Source: Castanea sativa (lineage: Eukaryota > Streptophyta > Magnoliopsida > Fagales > Fagaceae). From it: 64,000 bases of DNA. The stretch spans positions 23,127,614 through 23,191,613 of the forward strand of contig NC_134015.1 in NCBI RefSeq assembly GCF_040712315.1. The letters are read 5' to 3'. Below are positions 35,613-48,110 of this stretch, in pieces. Within the stretch, counting starts at the first letter, position 1. Every line of letters begins with the position of its first letter. The notes beneath the pieces were generated by a model. It searched no databases. It was not told the DNA's origin and was given only the letters and a program-made list of their open reading frames with translations. Made by a program: the position numbers and the translations under genes.

Positions 35613-36069
35613 AAATTAATTTAGTTAGACATGAGAATGTAGATGCCTACCTTTTAAAACGGTCCACATTCCCACAAAAAAAGGGCATTGAGAAGGAATT
35701 TAGATACCACTAGCATTTGATTCCATTGTTTGATTTGTAACCAAATATAAAAATCTTTCAACATTCCTAAACATCTTAAAACATTACTTCATACCAGACG
35801 ACACATATAATTAATTATATTTCGACACATATAATTAATTATATTCTATGAGCCTCCCATGAAGCAAGCTGCCCATAGATTATGAGCCCTATAAAAGTAC
35901 CCGCCCTATGAAACAGGCTCACTGATACCACCTCCAACAATGTAAAAAGACCATGAAAATTGTGATTGAGGTTGGTCTGGTTTTAAAATGTCACAAATGC
36001 TTGACTTCACGCACACATAAGAAGAAAAAATCACAACACTCAACTAGCTAGGGAAAGAAAGATAGAGAG

Positions 36070-36165
36070 AGGCCATGCCGCCATGGAAACCAAAGACGAA
36101 TAATACGACAAATTGAAAGAGTAAAATCAATTTGTCGACAGAGGCATCACCACCAAAGAGTAAAG
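36070..36165 (+). pseudogene. Scrap of dioxygenase exon 1
   Basis: The phrases gaggccatg, acaaattgaaagagtaaa and gtcgacagaggcatcaccacc align with the start of the pseudogene at 47305-47420, with an internal deletion. More scraps lie at 36860-36900 (agtagtttgacgaatcgaag) and 40785-40860. Confidence 0.6.
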
Positions 36166-36189
36166 ACGAAGGACTTATTTTTAATAGAT

Positions 36190-36900
36190 AATGTATGAAG
36201 TGATCTTGTTTGAATTTGAAACGTAGAGAGAGATAAATACTTTTCAAATTTGGGACTCTAATTTCTGCATTGACAATGATTGAGTAGGCCTACATCCATT
36301 TTATTTCTGTGATGCCCCAATTTGATTGATTGTGTGATGTGTGTAGGTGTGTGATGAGTTTCACATCGGGTATTTACTGGGTTGAACTAGGCTTTATTAA
36401 CAATTGCAAAGAACTTCAATTGTGACTAGTCCTTTTGAGGTATAGTGTAGATGTGGTTAGCGCTTTTCCTTGGGTCGTTACAATTTCCTTCAACTTGCAA
36501 ACTAAATAACAAGTCAGTCAATGACTTAAATTTCTGCATTGAGGTGATCATTCAAGAACGTGGATCCACATATTTTCATTAGACTTTTAAGTTTTTTTGC
36601 AATAGATGACAACATTAATCCTATGTAGTAAAAATTTAGACTGCAGAAACACTTCATTTATGGTGTCATACTCATGTTGTACTGGTATTATATCAACCGT
36701 TTCATGTTATACTTTTTTTTAGAAATTAATCATGTGCTATGCTTCATAGTTAAAGATATACTAGTGCGTTAGCCTACACTTTGGCATAAATTAGTGTGTT
36801 TTTACTTTACAACAAAAAACAGATTGATACACTATGAACTATAGGTGATACAAACGGACCAGTAAAGTAGTTTGACGAATCGAAGATCGGAGTAAGAAAC
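36190..36900 (+). repeat. Copy 1 of the dioxygenase upstream block
   Basis: About 700 bp shared with 40300-40862 and 46610-47416 (less a MITE). Landmarks are gacaatgattgagtag, gaggtgatcattc, and acaaaaaacagattga. All three copies end in dioxygenase exon 1 text, so this is the promoter region of the duplicated gene. An unshared stretch occupies about 36300-36480. Confidence 0.75.
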
Positions 36901-37106
36901 TAAGAATATGGAACAAATCGAACATTTTGGTTGGCCTTACCTTGATTTGTCTAGATATCAATTTTCTCTCTTGCCAAAAGTCTGACTTATTTTAGGCGGA
37001 AGTTTCCTTGATTATTACTTGTATACAAAATTCCAGGATCATTAAATTGGAATAGGTCCCTTACTAACCTAACCAATTGGAATAGGATGAAATTTCTTCC
37101 CATCCA

Positions 37107-37919
37107 AACTAAACGTAGTGTACACTCCAAATTTTTTCTACATCTCATAATGATATATTGTGGAAAGGTGTCATCCAAGTCCAACATGATTGGGAGTTGC
37201 AGTTGAGACTATGGCCCAAAAACTTTACTATTTAATACTTTGCAAGAAAAATTAAACGCTCATTTGATGTACCAGGAGACTGTAGAATTTGACACTGTAT
37301 ACACTGGAGTTTGTTCTTGATGTTGTGAAATTGCTGTAGGTACTAGAAACACTAGTTTGATTAGTTGGCAAGTTATGTTCTGTAAGCACGAAAAGTTTAC
37401 AATGGAAAACTTTTATGTTCCTACAATAAATGTTTTGGAGAGAAAATTGTTAGCCCCCCTCATCTCATTTATACAAAGTCACACTTAGGAATATTGGACC
37501 CTTTTGTCACACTCAGGAATAATGGACCCTTTTTCCTTTGTATATATAAGGGGTCCCAATAGGATGAGGGAGCTAACAATTTTCTCTCCAAAACATTTAT
37601 TGTAGGAACATAAAAGTTTTCCACTGTAGACTTTTCATGCTTAAAGAACCTGACTTGCCAACTAATCAAACTAGATTTTTTAGTACCTACAACAATTTTA
37701 CAACATCAAGAACAAACCCCAGTGTATACAGTGTCAAATTCTAGAGTCTCCTGTTACATCAAATGAGTGTTTAATTTTTCTTGCAAAGTATTAAATAGTA
37801 AAGTTTCTGGGCCATAGTCTGTACTACAACTCTCAATCATGTTGGACTTGGATGACACCTTTCCACAATGTATCATTATGAGATGTAGAAAAAATTTGGA
37901 GTGTATACAACGTTTAGTG
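37107..37919. repeat. Long inverted repeat (foldback 1)
   Basis: Left arm 37107-37470 is the approximate reverse complement of right arm 37564-37919, with about 95 bp between. Example: tggaaaacttttatgttcc on the left against aggaacataaaagttttcca on the right. The arm is one unit of a 400-bp repeat family with a TATA-like tatatata before gggtccc. The transcript would fold into a long hairpin. Confidence 0.8.
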
Positions 37920-38276
37920 TGACTTAGTTGCATGGAATTTTTGTGCAATGGTGTCTAGATTTCTGTAAAATTTTTAATTATAATTTTAAACTCTAACGTG
38001 GTGATTTTTATATGATTTTTGTGGTTTGATTTTGATTTAGTAAAGACATATTGGCCAAAAGAAACAAAGGTTGTGCTATTAAAGAAATCTGTACTTTCAG
38101 ATTAGCAATTACCGATGGCCAATGCTGCATTGTCATTTTGTGGTTGTGGTATGAATAAGCGGTATGTCGTTTGGGCGACTAATTGACGCAAAGAAATTAA
38201 ACATATTAAAAGGGATTAGTCGCAGACCTGCACGTTGCGCTTAATAATTTTTTTAGAGTTATCTCATAAATATACA

Positions 38277-38340
<64 letters not shown>
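38277..38340. repeat. (TTA)n microsatellite
   Basis: About 20 units. The paralogous position near 44640 has mostly GTT units. Confidence 0.95.
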
Positions 38341-38965
38341 TGTTTTACTATTGTCTATGTAACTTATGTAAAATTCTTAAATGATAAAATTATCCAAATC
38401 ATGCTATGTAATAGAATAATATTATATTCTTTATAATGCAATAGGATAACATTTAACAATCAAAGATAACAAAAAAGAAAAAAACTTAAAACACAAAACT
38501 AAATTGCATCAACTCAAAGTAGAGTTCTTAAAAATACAAAAAATTAATAACCTAATGCAGAGATGCAAGAAAAATAAAAAATCCACCGAAACATTGAGAG
38601 AGAGAAATAATCTTTTTTGTGAGGGAAAATTATGCGTAGAAATATAGAATAGAAAAGATAATGAAAAATTTATAATAGAAGGATAAGAAGAAGAAACAAA
38701 ATAAATGAAGATAAAGAGAAAGATGAAGAGTGATATTAAGATAGAGGGTAGTGGGGAGATGAAGTGTGAAAGGTATGAGAAATGTTGGAAACATTGTAAA
38801 TGTTAAAAAAAGAGAGTACAATTTTATAAGAAAAATTTTATGATTTGTATTAAATTAAAACATTAAATGTTTAATTTTTAAAAATTAAAAGTATTAAAAT
38901 TTTAATGATATGGTGGATATGGCCAAATTTAAATGGTCAATTGTAGTAGTGTTATTGATGTTAGC

Positions 38966-38967
<2 letters not shown>

Positions 38968-39038
<71 letters not shown>
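38968..39038. repeat. (TA)n microsatellite
   Basis: About 35 units; only about 10 units at the paralogous site near 45337. Confidence 0.95.
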
Positions 39039-39039
<1 letters not shown>

Positions 39040-40892
39040 CAACATGAAAAATGATAAACCCTATCCATATAACTAAATTAAAGTTACTTTATGATGTTGA
39101 GTAAACAAAACGAATTTGTGTTTACCAGAAAACTAAGCATTTTTTTAATATATAAAAAGAATAAACTTAAAAGTTGAACATGAATTGTCTACTTTTATTG
39201 CTTGTCATTTGAGTGAGATTAAAGCCTCGCATAAATTAATAGAGCCTCATTAGACCTATCAACCATTATAACTCTAAAGAATACCAATAACAAAAACTTA
39301 GCATAAATCAGTACTTACCATTTGCAAGTTAAGAGGCTACACATACAATCTAATGTACATCATTACTAAAAAATGTTTCAACTCACCACACAGCAAAGTG
39401 ATCATGCAAATGAATTTTGAAACATCCATTTGGTGTTACGATTGATGGTATGTAGCTTTCTGGAAAAAATATGTAGCAGTGGTAAATTAAACAACAATAC
39501 TATTTAACTACTCATTTTTATCACGATATGAGGAGAACATGAATGCATTATGGACCCCTTTGTTCCTTATGGCCCATACAAAATTTTCATTGCTGGAATT
39601 AAGAAGAAATAGATTTCTAAATATATAAATAGAATAGTTTTTGTTAGAAGTCAATCACTGCACATGAGGAGAGAAAAAAAAAGAAAAGATAACGTATCAA
39701 GTGTAAAAGGAACTTCATAAAAGAAATGTCATGTTGTACAAAAATAACATATATAGAACAACTAAATAGGTGAATCCAAAGCAACCCAAACTAAGAATTT
39801 AAAGAAAAACACTTGTAATAAAATTAACAATTAAAGAGAGAGAAAAAAAACTTAAATCGCAAAACTAAATTGCATTAGCTCAATATAAAGTTTTAAAGAA
39901 CACAATAATTTATCAACCTAAAGCAGAGATGCAAGAAAAATAAAAAATCCACCAAAAAGTTGAGAGAGAGAGAGAGAGAGAACCTTTTTTTGTAAGGAAA
40001 AGTAAGTAAAGAATGGAAGAGAGAATGATAAATTTATAGTAAGAGGGTGTGAATAAGAAAGGACAAAAAAAAGGAAGATGAAGGGAAAGATGAAGAGTGA
40101 TATTAAGGGTAGTGGGGAGATGAATAGGTAAAGGATTGAGAAAGGTTGGAGAAAGTGTAAAGATTTAAAAATTGAATAAATGTTAAAGATTATACGAAAA
40201 TTGGAAAGAAAAATAATAATAACGTGAACGCTGATGTAGCTCAACTGGAGCATAGCAACTATAAATACTACGCGTCAACTTTTAGATGTATATAGATGCA
40301 TGAAGTGATCTTGTTTGAATTTGAAATGTAGAGAGAGAAAAATACTTTTAATATTTGGGACTCTAATTTCTGCATTGACAATGATTGAGTAGACCTACAT
40401 CCATTTTATTTTTTTCATCTTGCAAACTAAATAATGAGTTAGTCAATGACTTAAATTTCTGCATTGAGGTGATCATTCCAGAACGCGGATCCACATTCAT
40501 ATTTTCATTAGACTTTTATGTTTTTTTTGGCAATAGATGACAACATTAATCCTATGTAGTAAAAATTTAGACTTCAGAAACACTTCATTTATGGTGTCAT
40601 ACTCGAGTTGTACTGGTATTATATCAATGGTTTCATATTATACTTTTTTTTTAGAAATTAATCATGTGCTATGCTTCATAGTTAAAGATATAGGAGTGCG
40701 TTAGCTTACACTCATAAATTAGTGTGTTTTTACTTTACAACAAAAAACAGATTGATACACTATATACTATAGGTGATACAAACGGACCAGTAAAGCAGTT
40801 TTATGAATCCAAGATCGGAGTAAATTAAAGGCCTTGTCGACTTAGGCATCACCACCAAAGAGTAAAGACGAAGGACTTATTTTTAATAGATA

Positions 40893-41689
40893 ACTAGAAA
40901 ATTGTCGGTGCGATGCACGGTTAATTTTGTAATATTTTATATAAGACGATTTTGGATAGTGTTGTACATATATTATAAAAAAAAAAAGTAAACTAAATTA
41001 GAGTAAAGAAACATATGCATTTTGAGATATTTAAAATTAATTTAGTAGCTTCACTGCATATTTATTGCTTTTTCAAGGTAAGATTATTTTTTTTTAAAAA
41101 TCATGAAACCAAAATAAATGCAAAAAGAGTAACGGGGCCATGAAAATTAGCTAATTTGTATTGCGTTCACATATTTAATACTATGAAATAAAAGTATGTC
41201 TAACTCTCTCACTGTTTTCCATTCACTGATAGTGTGACATTAAAACATGGTATGGGCAAGTATGTATGCATGTGTCTTATAGATGATTTAAAACCATAGT
41301 AATATATGGCTTTACATTGCGTACCAAGTATTCTCTCTCCTTATATACCAAAAACATAAACTATCCAACCAAATGACCCAAACCAAAATCATATTTAACC
41401 CCCAAAATCATCTTAATGGGGGTGGGAGGCCAATATGACGGAGGCGGCGGTCCCTTAGATTTCTCTTTCTTTTTCTTTCAAATGTTTTGTCAATCTCAGG
41501 TCTATTATTTTGGTAATATGTAGTGAAATAATGCGTTTTATTAAATAATTTACAATATTTTTGTGTCTCTATCTCTTTCCAAGGCCTTATCTAGTTAGTT
41601 ATTACTATTAGTCCTTAATTATTATTTTTTTGCTTTTTTTTTAAAATATTAAAATGGTGGGTATGCTTTTTTTTTATTTTTTTTTTTTT
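40893..41689. other. Intergenic, no gene seen
   Basis: AT-rich, with gtgcgatgcacgg near 40907. No ORF or clear element boundary could be supported. Confidence 0.45.
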
Positions 41690-41845
41690 ATACAAGATAG
41701 AATTCTACTCTAGCCTAATCTAAGTGTATATATGTGTGAAGCTCCTTCCTGGAGACTTGAACCCCATCCCTTGCCACCCACACTCCACAAGCACTTATAC
41801 TTGTGGAGTGACCATCGCACCAAGGGTGTGCGGTGGTAAAATGGT
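41690..41845 (-). mobile_element. SINE-like element
   Basis: On the minus strand the RNA polymerase III B box ggttcaagtct (41753-41763) is a good match, and a T/A-rich tail lies at the other end (about 41665-41690 on the plus strand). The head has a weak A box (tggtgcgatgg). A related copy is at 35480-35612. Confidence 0.5.
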
Positions 41846-42059
41846 GGGTATGCTAAAAGACATGAAAAAGAGAGAAATGTGTGATGTAAGCATAGAAAAT
41901 TAATAAGAGATTAATGAAATAATAGTAAAATAAGTTAATGTAAACTTTTGAGGAACATTAAAAGAAAAAAAACCTAAATGAAAGAGGTAAAAAAAATGCT
42001 AAATGCAAAATTAGAGCGTCACTTGGCAAGACCTTATGCACTCCTGCATAAGATTTCTA

Positions 42060-42063
<4 letters not shown>

Positions 42064-42130
<67 letters not shown>
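42064..42130. repeat. (AT)n microsatellite
   Basis: About 33 AT units. Confidence 0.95.
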
Positions 42131-42132
<2 letters not shown>

Positions 42133-42364
42133 ATGATTATTTCTTTATAACTGCTAATCATTAATCAGCACGAGTTTCAAAAACTTTATGATAGGACTTT
42201 ATCATACGTACAAAATAAGCATTGATTTTTTTATCTTTTTTTTTTTTTTAAAAGTATATTGCTATTGTGTTCATCATTATAAGAATTTAAGCACAGATTA
42301 AATTTTCATTATTTTTGACAATTTTTCTTTGATTCCTTTATAATTTATATATTGTGTAGGTTTA

Positions 42365-43426
42365 AATGAAATTTTCTCAAGCTTTTAGATGATGGACTTT
42401 AGATAAGATGTTCAACTTTTATACTCCAAGCATTGACTGTAAGTCTTGTACATGGAACAGATCAAGAGAAGAAACTAAGAATATGGTCTATTTTGGCTGG
42501 CCTTACCTTGATTTGTCTAGACATCAATTTTCTCTCTTGCCAAAAGTCCAACTTATTTTAGGCGGAAGTTTCCTTGATTATTACTTGTATACAAAATTCC
42601 AAGATCATTAAATTGGAATAGGCCCCTTACTGACCTAACCAATTGGAATAGAATGAAATTTCTTCCCCTCCACACTAAACGTTGTGTACACTCTAATTTT
42701 TTTCTACATCTTATAATGATATGTTGTGGAAATGTGTCATCCAGGTCCAACATGATTGAGAGTTGTAGTTGAGATTATGGTCTCTCCAAAACATTTATTG
42801 TAGGAACATAAAAGTTTTCCATTGTAGACTTTTCATGCTTAAAGAACATGACTTGCCAACTAATCATACTATAGTTTTTAGTACCTTCAGCAATTTCACA
42901 ACAGCAAGAACAAACCCCAGTGTATACAGTGTCAAATTCCACAATCTCCTATTACATCAAATGCGTGTTTAATTTTTCTTGCAAAGTATTAAATAGTAAA
43001 GTTTATGGGCCATAATCTCAACTACAACTCTCAATCATGTTGGACTTGGATGACACATTTCCACAACGTATCATTATGAGATGTAGAAAAAAATTAGAGT
43101 GTACACAACGTTTAGTGTGGAGGAGAAGAAATTTCATTCTATTCCAATTGGTTAGGTCAGTAAGGGACCCATTCCAATTTAATGATCTTGGAATTTTGTA
43201 TACAAGTAATAATCAAGGAAACTTCCACCTAAAATAAGTTGGACTTTTGGCAAGAGAGAAAATTGATGTCTAGACAAATCAAGGTAAGGCCAACCAAAAT
43301 AGACCATATTCTTAGTTTCTTCTCTTGATTTGTTCGATGTACAAGACTAACAGTTAATGCTTGGAGTATAAAAGTTGAACATCTTATCTAAAGTCCATCA
43401 TCTAAAAGTTTGAGAAAATTTCATTT
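42365..43426. repeat. Long inverted repeat (foldback 2)
   Basis: Left arm 42365-42780 and right arm 43010-43426 are reverse complements with high similarity over about 416 bp. The spacer is 229 bp and is itself part of the 400-bp repeat family. Example: aaagtccaacttatttta on the left against taaaataagttggacttt on the right. The arms contain a 66-codon ORF also found near 37.1 kb. Confidence 0.87.
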
Positions 43427-43479
43427 TTGTGCAATTGTGCCTAGATTTCTTTAAAAATTTTAATTATAATTTTAAACTA

Positions 43480-44290
43480 AGTCACACTCTAGAATATTGG
43501 ACCCTTTTTCCTTTGTATAAATAGGGGGTCCCAATGGGATGAGGGGGCTAACAATTTTCTCTCCAAAACATTTATTGTAGGAACATAAAAGTTTTCGATT
43601 ATAGACTTTTCATGCTTAAAGAACATGACTTGCCAATTGATCAAACTAGAGTTTTTAGTACCTACAACAATTTCACAACATCAAGAACAAACCCTAGTGT
43701 ATACAATGTCAAATTCCACAGACTCCTGTTACATCAAATGCGTGTTTAATTTTTCTTGCAAAGCATTAAATAGTAAAGTTTCTGGGCCATAGTCTTAACT
43801 ACAACTCTCAATCATGTTGGACTTGGATGACACCTTTCCACAAAGTATCATTATGAGATGTAGAAAAAATTTGGAGTGTACGCAAAATATTGGACCCTTT
43901 TTCATTTGTAGGGAGTCCCAATGGGATGAGGGGGCTAACAATTTTCTCACTAAAACATTTATTGTAGGAACATAAAAGTTTTCCATTGTAGACTTTTCAT
44001 GCTTATAGAACATGACTTGCCAACTAATCAAACTAGAGTTTTTGGTACCTACAGCAATTTCACAACATCAAGAAAAAACCTTAGTATATACAGTGTCAAA
44101 TTCCACAGTCTCCTGTTACATCAAATGAGTGTTTAATTTTTCTTGCAAAGTATTAAATAGTAAAGTTTATGGGCCATAGTCTCAAACTATAACTCTCAAT
44201 CATGTTGGACTTAGATGACACCTTTCCACAACGTATCATTATGAGATGTAGAAAAAATTTAGAGTGTACACAACGTTTAGTGTGACTTAG
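43480..44290 (+). repeat. Two tandem units of a 400-bp LTR-like family
   Basis: Units at about 43490-43885 and 43887-44290 both contain attggacccttttt, gtcccaatgggatgaggggg and tgtaggaacataaaagtttt, and end near ggagtgta. A TATA-like gtataaatag precedes the first. Units in foldbacks 1 and 2 are the same family. These may be LTRs of a small element (TRIM), but TG...CA ends were not resolved. Confidence 0.65.
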
Positions 44291-44647
44291 TTGCATGGAA
44301 TTTTTGTGCAATTGTGCCTAGATTTCTTTAAAATTTTAATTATAATTTTAAACTCTAATTTGGTGATTTTTATATGATTTTTGTAGTTTGATTTTGATTT
44401 AGTAAAGACATTTTGGCCAAAAGAAACGGAGGTTGAGTTATTAAAGAAATCTATACTTTCAGATTAGCAATTATCGATGGCCAATACTACATTGTCATTT
44501 GTGGTTGTGGTATGAATAAACAGTATGTCGTTTGGGCGACTAATTGAGGCAAATAAATTAAACATATTAAAAAGGACTAGTCGCAGACCCGCACGTTGCG
44601 CGTGATAATTTTTTTAGAGTTATCTCATAAATATACATATTATTATT

Positions 44648-44685
<38 letters not shown>

Positions 44686-47416
44686 ACTATTGTCTATGTA
44701 ACTTATGTAAAATTTTTATATGATAAATTTATCCAAATCATGTTATGTAATAGAATAATATTATATTCTTTATAATGTAATAGGATAACATTTAACAATC
44801 AAAGATAACAAAAAAGAAAAAAGAAAAAAACTTAAAATACAAAACTAAATTGCATCAACTCAAAGTAGAGTTATTAAAAATACAAAAAATTAATAACCTA
44901 ATGCAGAGATGCAAGAAAAATAAAAAATCCACCAAAAAATTGAGAGAGAGAAATAATCTTTTTTGTGAGGGAAAATTATGCATATATAGAAATATAGAAT
45001 AGAAAAAATAATGGAAAATTTATAATAGGAGGATAAGAAGAAGAAAAAAAAAATGAAGATAAAGAGAAAGATGAAGAGTGATATTAAGGTAGAGGGTAGT
45101 GGGGAGATGAAATGTGAAAGGTATGAGAAATGTTGGAAACGCTGTAAATGTTAAAAAAAATGAGTACAATTTTATAAGGAAATTTTTGTGATTTGTATTA
45201 AATTAAAACATTAAATGTTTAATTTTTAAAAATTAAAAATTAAAAAAATTAGAGAAAATATTAATAATTTAATGATATGGAGGATATGGCCAAATTTAAA
45301 TGGTCAATTGTAGTAGTGCTATTGATGTTAGCTTGAATATATATATATATATTGCAACATGAAAAATGATAAACCTTATCCATATAACTAAATTAAAGTT
45401 ACTTTATGATAACAAAACGAATTTGTAGTTACCAAAAAACTAAGCTTTTTTTTTTAATTTTATAAAAAGAATAAACTTGAAAGTTGAACATGAATTGTCT
45501 TATTTTATTGATTGTCATTTGAGTGAGACTGAAGCCTCACATAAATTAATAGAGCCTCATTAGACCTATCAACCATTATAGCTCTAAAGAATACCAATAA
45601 CAAAAACTTAGTATAAATCAGTACTTACTTTTTGCAAGTCAAGAGGCTACACATACAATCTAATGTACATCATTACTCAAAAATGTTTCAACACACTACA
45701 CAGCAAAGTAATCATGCAAATGAATTTTGAAATATCCATTTGGTGTTACGATTGATGGTATGTAGCTTTTAGGAAAAGATATGTAGTAGTTGTAAATTAA
45801 ACAACAATACTATTCAACTATTCATTTTTATCACGATATGAGGGGAACGTGAATGCATTATGGACCCCTTTGTTCCTTATGGCCCATACAAAATTTTCAT
45901 TGTTGGAATTAAGAAGAAATATATTTCTAAATATATAAATAGAATAATTTTTGTTAGAAGTCAATCACTGAACATGAGGAGAGGAAAAAAAAAATGAAAA
46001 GATAACGTATCAAGTCTAAAAGGAACTTCATAGAAAAAATGTCATGTTGTACAAAAATAACATATATAGAACAACTAAATGGGTGAATCCAAAGCAACCC
46101 AAACTAAGAATTTAAAGAAAAACACATGTAATAAAATTAACAATTAAAGAGAGAAAAAAAAAAACTTAAATCACAAAACTAAATCGCATCAGCTCAATAT
46201 AAAGTTTTAAAGAACACAACAATTTTATCAACCTAAAGCAGAGGCTCAAGAAAAATAAGAAATCCACCAAAAAATTGAGAGAGAGAGAACCTTTTTTTGT
46301 GAGGAAAAGTAAGTAAAGAATGGAAGAGAGAATGATAAATTTATAGTGAGAGGGTGTAAATAAGAAAGGACAAAAAAAAAAAAGGAAGATGAAGAGTGAT
46401 ATTAAGGCAAAGGATAGTGGGAAGATGAAAAGGTAAATGATAGAGAAAGGATGGAGAAAATGTAAATATTTAAAAAAGGAATAAATGTTAAAAAATTATA
46501 GGAAAATTGAAAAAAAAAATGATAATAACGTGAACGCTGATGTGGCTCAATTGAAGCGCAGCAACAATAAATACTACGCTTCAGCTTTTAGATATATAAT
46601 ATATAGATGCATGAAGTGATCTTGTTTGAATTTGAAACATAGAAAGAGATAAATACTTTTTAAATTTGGGACTCTAATTTCTGCATTGACAATGATTGAG
46701 TAGACCTACATCCATTTTATTTTTTTCATCTTGCAAACTAAATAACGAGTTAGAGAGGGTTTGGATAGCGCGTCTGCGTCCAGCCCTCCACGTTTTTTAT
46801 TTATTTATTTTTTTTAAGACCAGCGCTTAGTGCACTGTTCATGGGACATGAACAGTGCACTAAGGCATATGAACAGTAAAAAAAGAGTGAATAGTGTTTT
46901 TTTACCCATTAAAAAATTATTTTGCTACAGTATTTTCAGTTTTCAGTTTTCAGTAATAAGTTATATCCAAACGGACCCTTAGTCAATGACTTAAATTTCT
47001 GCATTGAGGTGATCATTCCAGAACGCGGATCCACATTCATATTTTCATTAGACTTTTAAGTATTTTTGCAAAAGATGACAACATTAATCATTAATCCTAT
47101 ATAGTAAAAATTTAGACTGCAGAAACACTTTATTTATGGTGTTATAGTCAAGTTGTACTGGTATTGTATCAACCGTCTCATGTTATACTTTTTTTTAGAA
47201 ATTAATCATGTGCTATGCCTCATAGTTAAAGATATACTAGTGCGTTAGCTTACACTTTGGCATAAATTAGTGTGTTTTTACTTTACAACAAAAAACAGAT
47301 TGAGAGGCCATGGCAACAAACGTTAAGGGGGAAGAATATGATGACAGATTGAAAGAGGTAAAGCAGTTTGACGAATCCAAGATCGGAGTAAATTGAAGGC
47401 CTTGTCGACTCAGGCA
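44194..47416 (+). repeat. 3-kb direct duplication, copy 2
   Basis: Partner of 37831-40862. It differs by small indels, a changed microsatellite (44641-44685, mostly GTT) and the MITE at 46753-46978. Confidence 0.82.
46753..46978. mobile_element. PIF/Harbinger-like MITE, 226 bp
   Basis: Flanked by TTA (46750-46752 and 46979-46981). Inverted ends include gggtttggata and tatccaaacggaccc. The duplicated block at about 40430-40450 reads gagttagtcaatgac without the insertion, giving an empty site. Inside is an 18-bp-arm palindrome (cttagtgcactgttcatg, 3-bp loop) near 46826-46864. Confidence 0.8.
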
Positions 47417-47710
47417 TCACCACCATCCCTCTCGTCATCCCCACAATCGACCTCTCTGGCGTTGACTCTCTTAACCGCTACCTTATCGTTGACCAAATCG
47501 GACAAGCCTATCCAAGTATCGGGTTATTAATTTCCAGATTATCAATCATGGTGTTCCCATGGGCGTTCTGGACCGTTTGATTGAATCAATCAAGGGGTTC
47601 CACGAGGAACCAACGGAGATCAAGGCACGGTTCTATACAAGAGGGACGAGTGTATCTTACATTTCTAACGTGGATTTGCAAATAACTCCAAAGCCGACAG
47701 TTGGAGGAAC
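47310..47710 (+). pseudogene. Dioxygenase pseudogene, exon 1 only
   Basis: ATG 47310 begins a protein like exon 1 of the intact gene (EVKQFDESKIGV). A two-base change brings TGA directly after. Later pieces are recognisable: TIDLSGVDS, FQIINHGVPMGVLD, and GFHEEPTEIKAR. The 5' splice site is lost: cagttggag is followed by gaacgt instead of gtaata. No exon 2 or 3 was found before the Gypsy element at 49178. It lacks an N-terminal extension, which supports the shorter start for the intact gene. Confidence 0.85.
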
Positions 47711-47849
47711 GTACAATTAATATATATAGCAACTACGTTCTCTAAATTTGGGACGTCTTTTTTATGGGATATTCTATCGTGTCAATGCTTTTCCCAAACT
47801 TGGAGAAGAGTTTTGAATAACAAGAATAAATAATCATTTGATTTTGTCC

Positions 47850-48110
47850 GAGTTATATTCAATACATGGAAAGTCTAATCGTTGAATAAGAGATCTTTGA
47901 TATGTGGTTCAATTTTCGTTTATACCAAAAATCGATTGCTATTCTGTTGTAATGAATGTAAAGTCTGATGATTGAATAAGAGATTTGGGATATGTGGTTC
48001 AATTCCCACTTACACAAAAAATCGATTGGTATTCTATTCTGATGATAAAGATTAAAGAGTACAATTATCATAAACGGATGTCATAGATTGAAATTTTAAG
48101 TTCTATTTGA
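47850..48110 (+). mobile_element. tRNA-derived SINE-like segment with doubled B box
   Basis: A block with agagat..tgatatgtggttcaatt...aaaaatcgattg occurs twice in tandem (about 47868-47955 and 47957-48035). The second has a good B box ggttcaattcc at 47996-48006. The 3' part gatgataaagat...agattgaaattt looks SINE-like. Boundaries are not resolved. Confidence 0.4.

Larger units (their letters stand above)
37831..40862 (+). repeat. 3-kb direct duplication, copy 1
   Basis: It matches 44194-47416 from tctcaatcatgttggactt through the dioxygenase exon 1 scrap, with offset about 6.3 kb. Inside are microsatellites, purine-rich strings and motifs such as gcacgttgcgc near 38240, but no gene. The short hydrophobic minus-strand ORFs in it come from purine-rich DNA. 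Confidence 0.82.

Noticed and set aside
38630..40253. Hydrophobic minus-strand ORFs at 38630-38821 and 39918-40253
   Set aside because: They come from purine-rich DNA read on the other strand and are not maintained in the duplicate at 44.9-46.5 kb.
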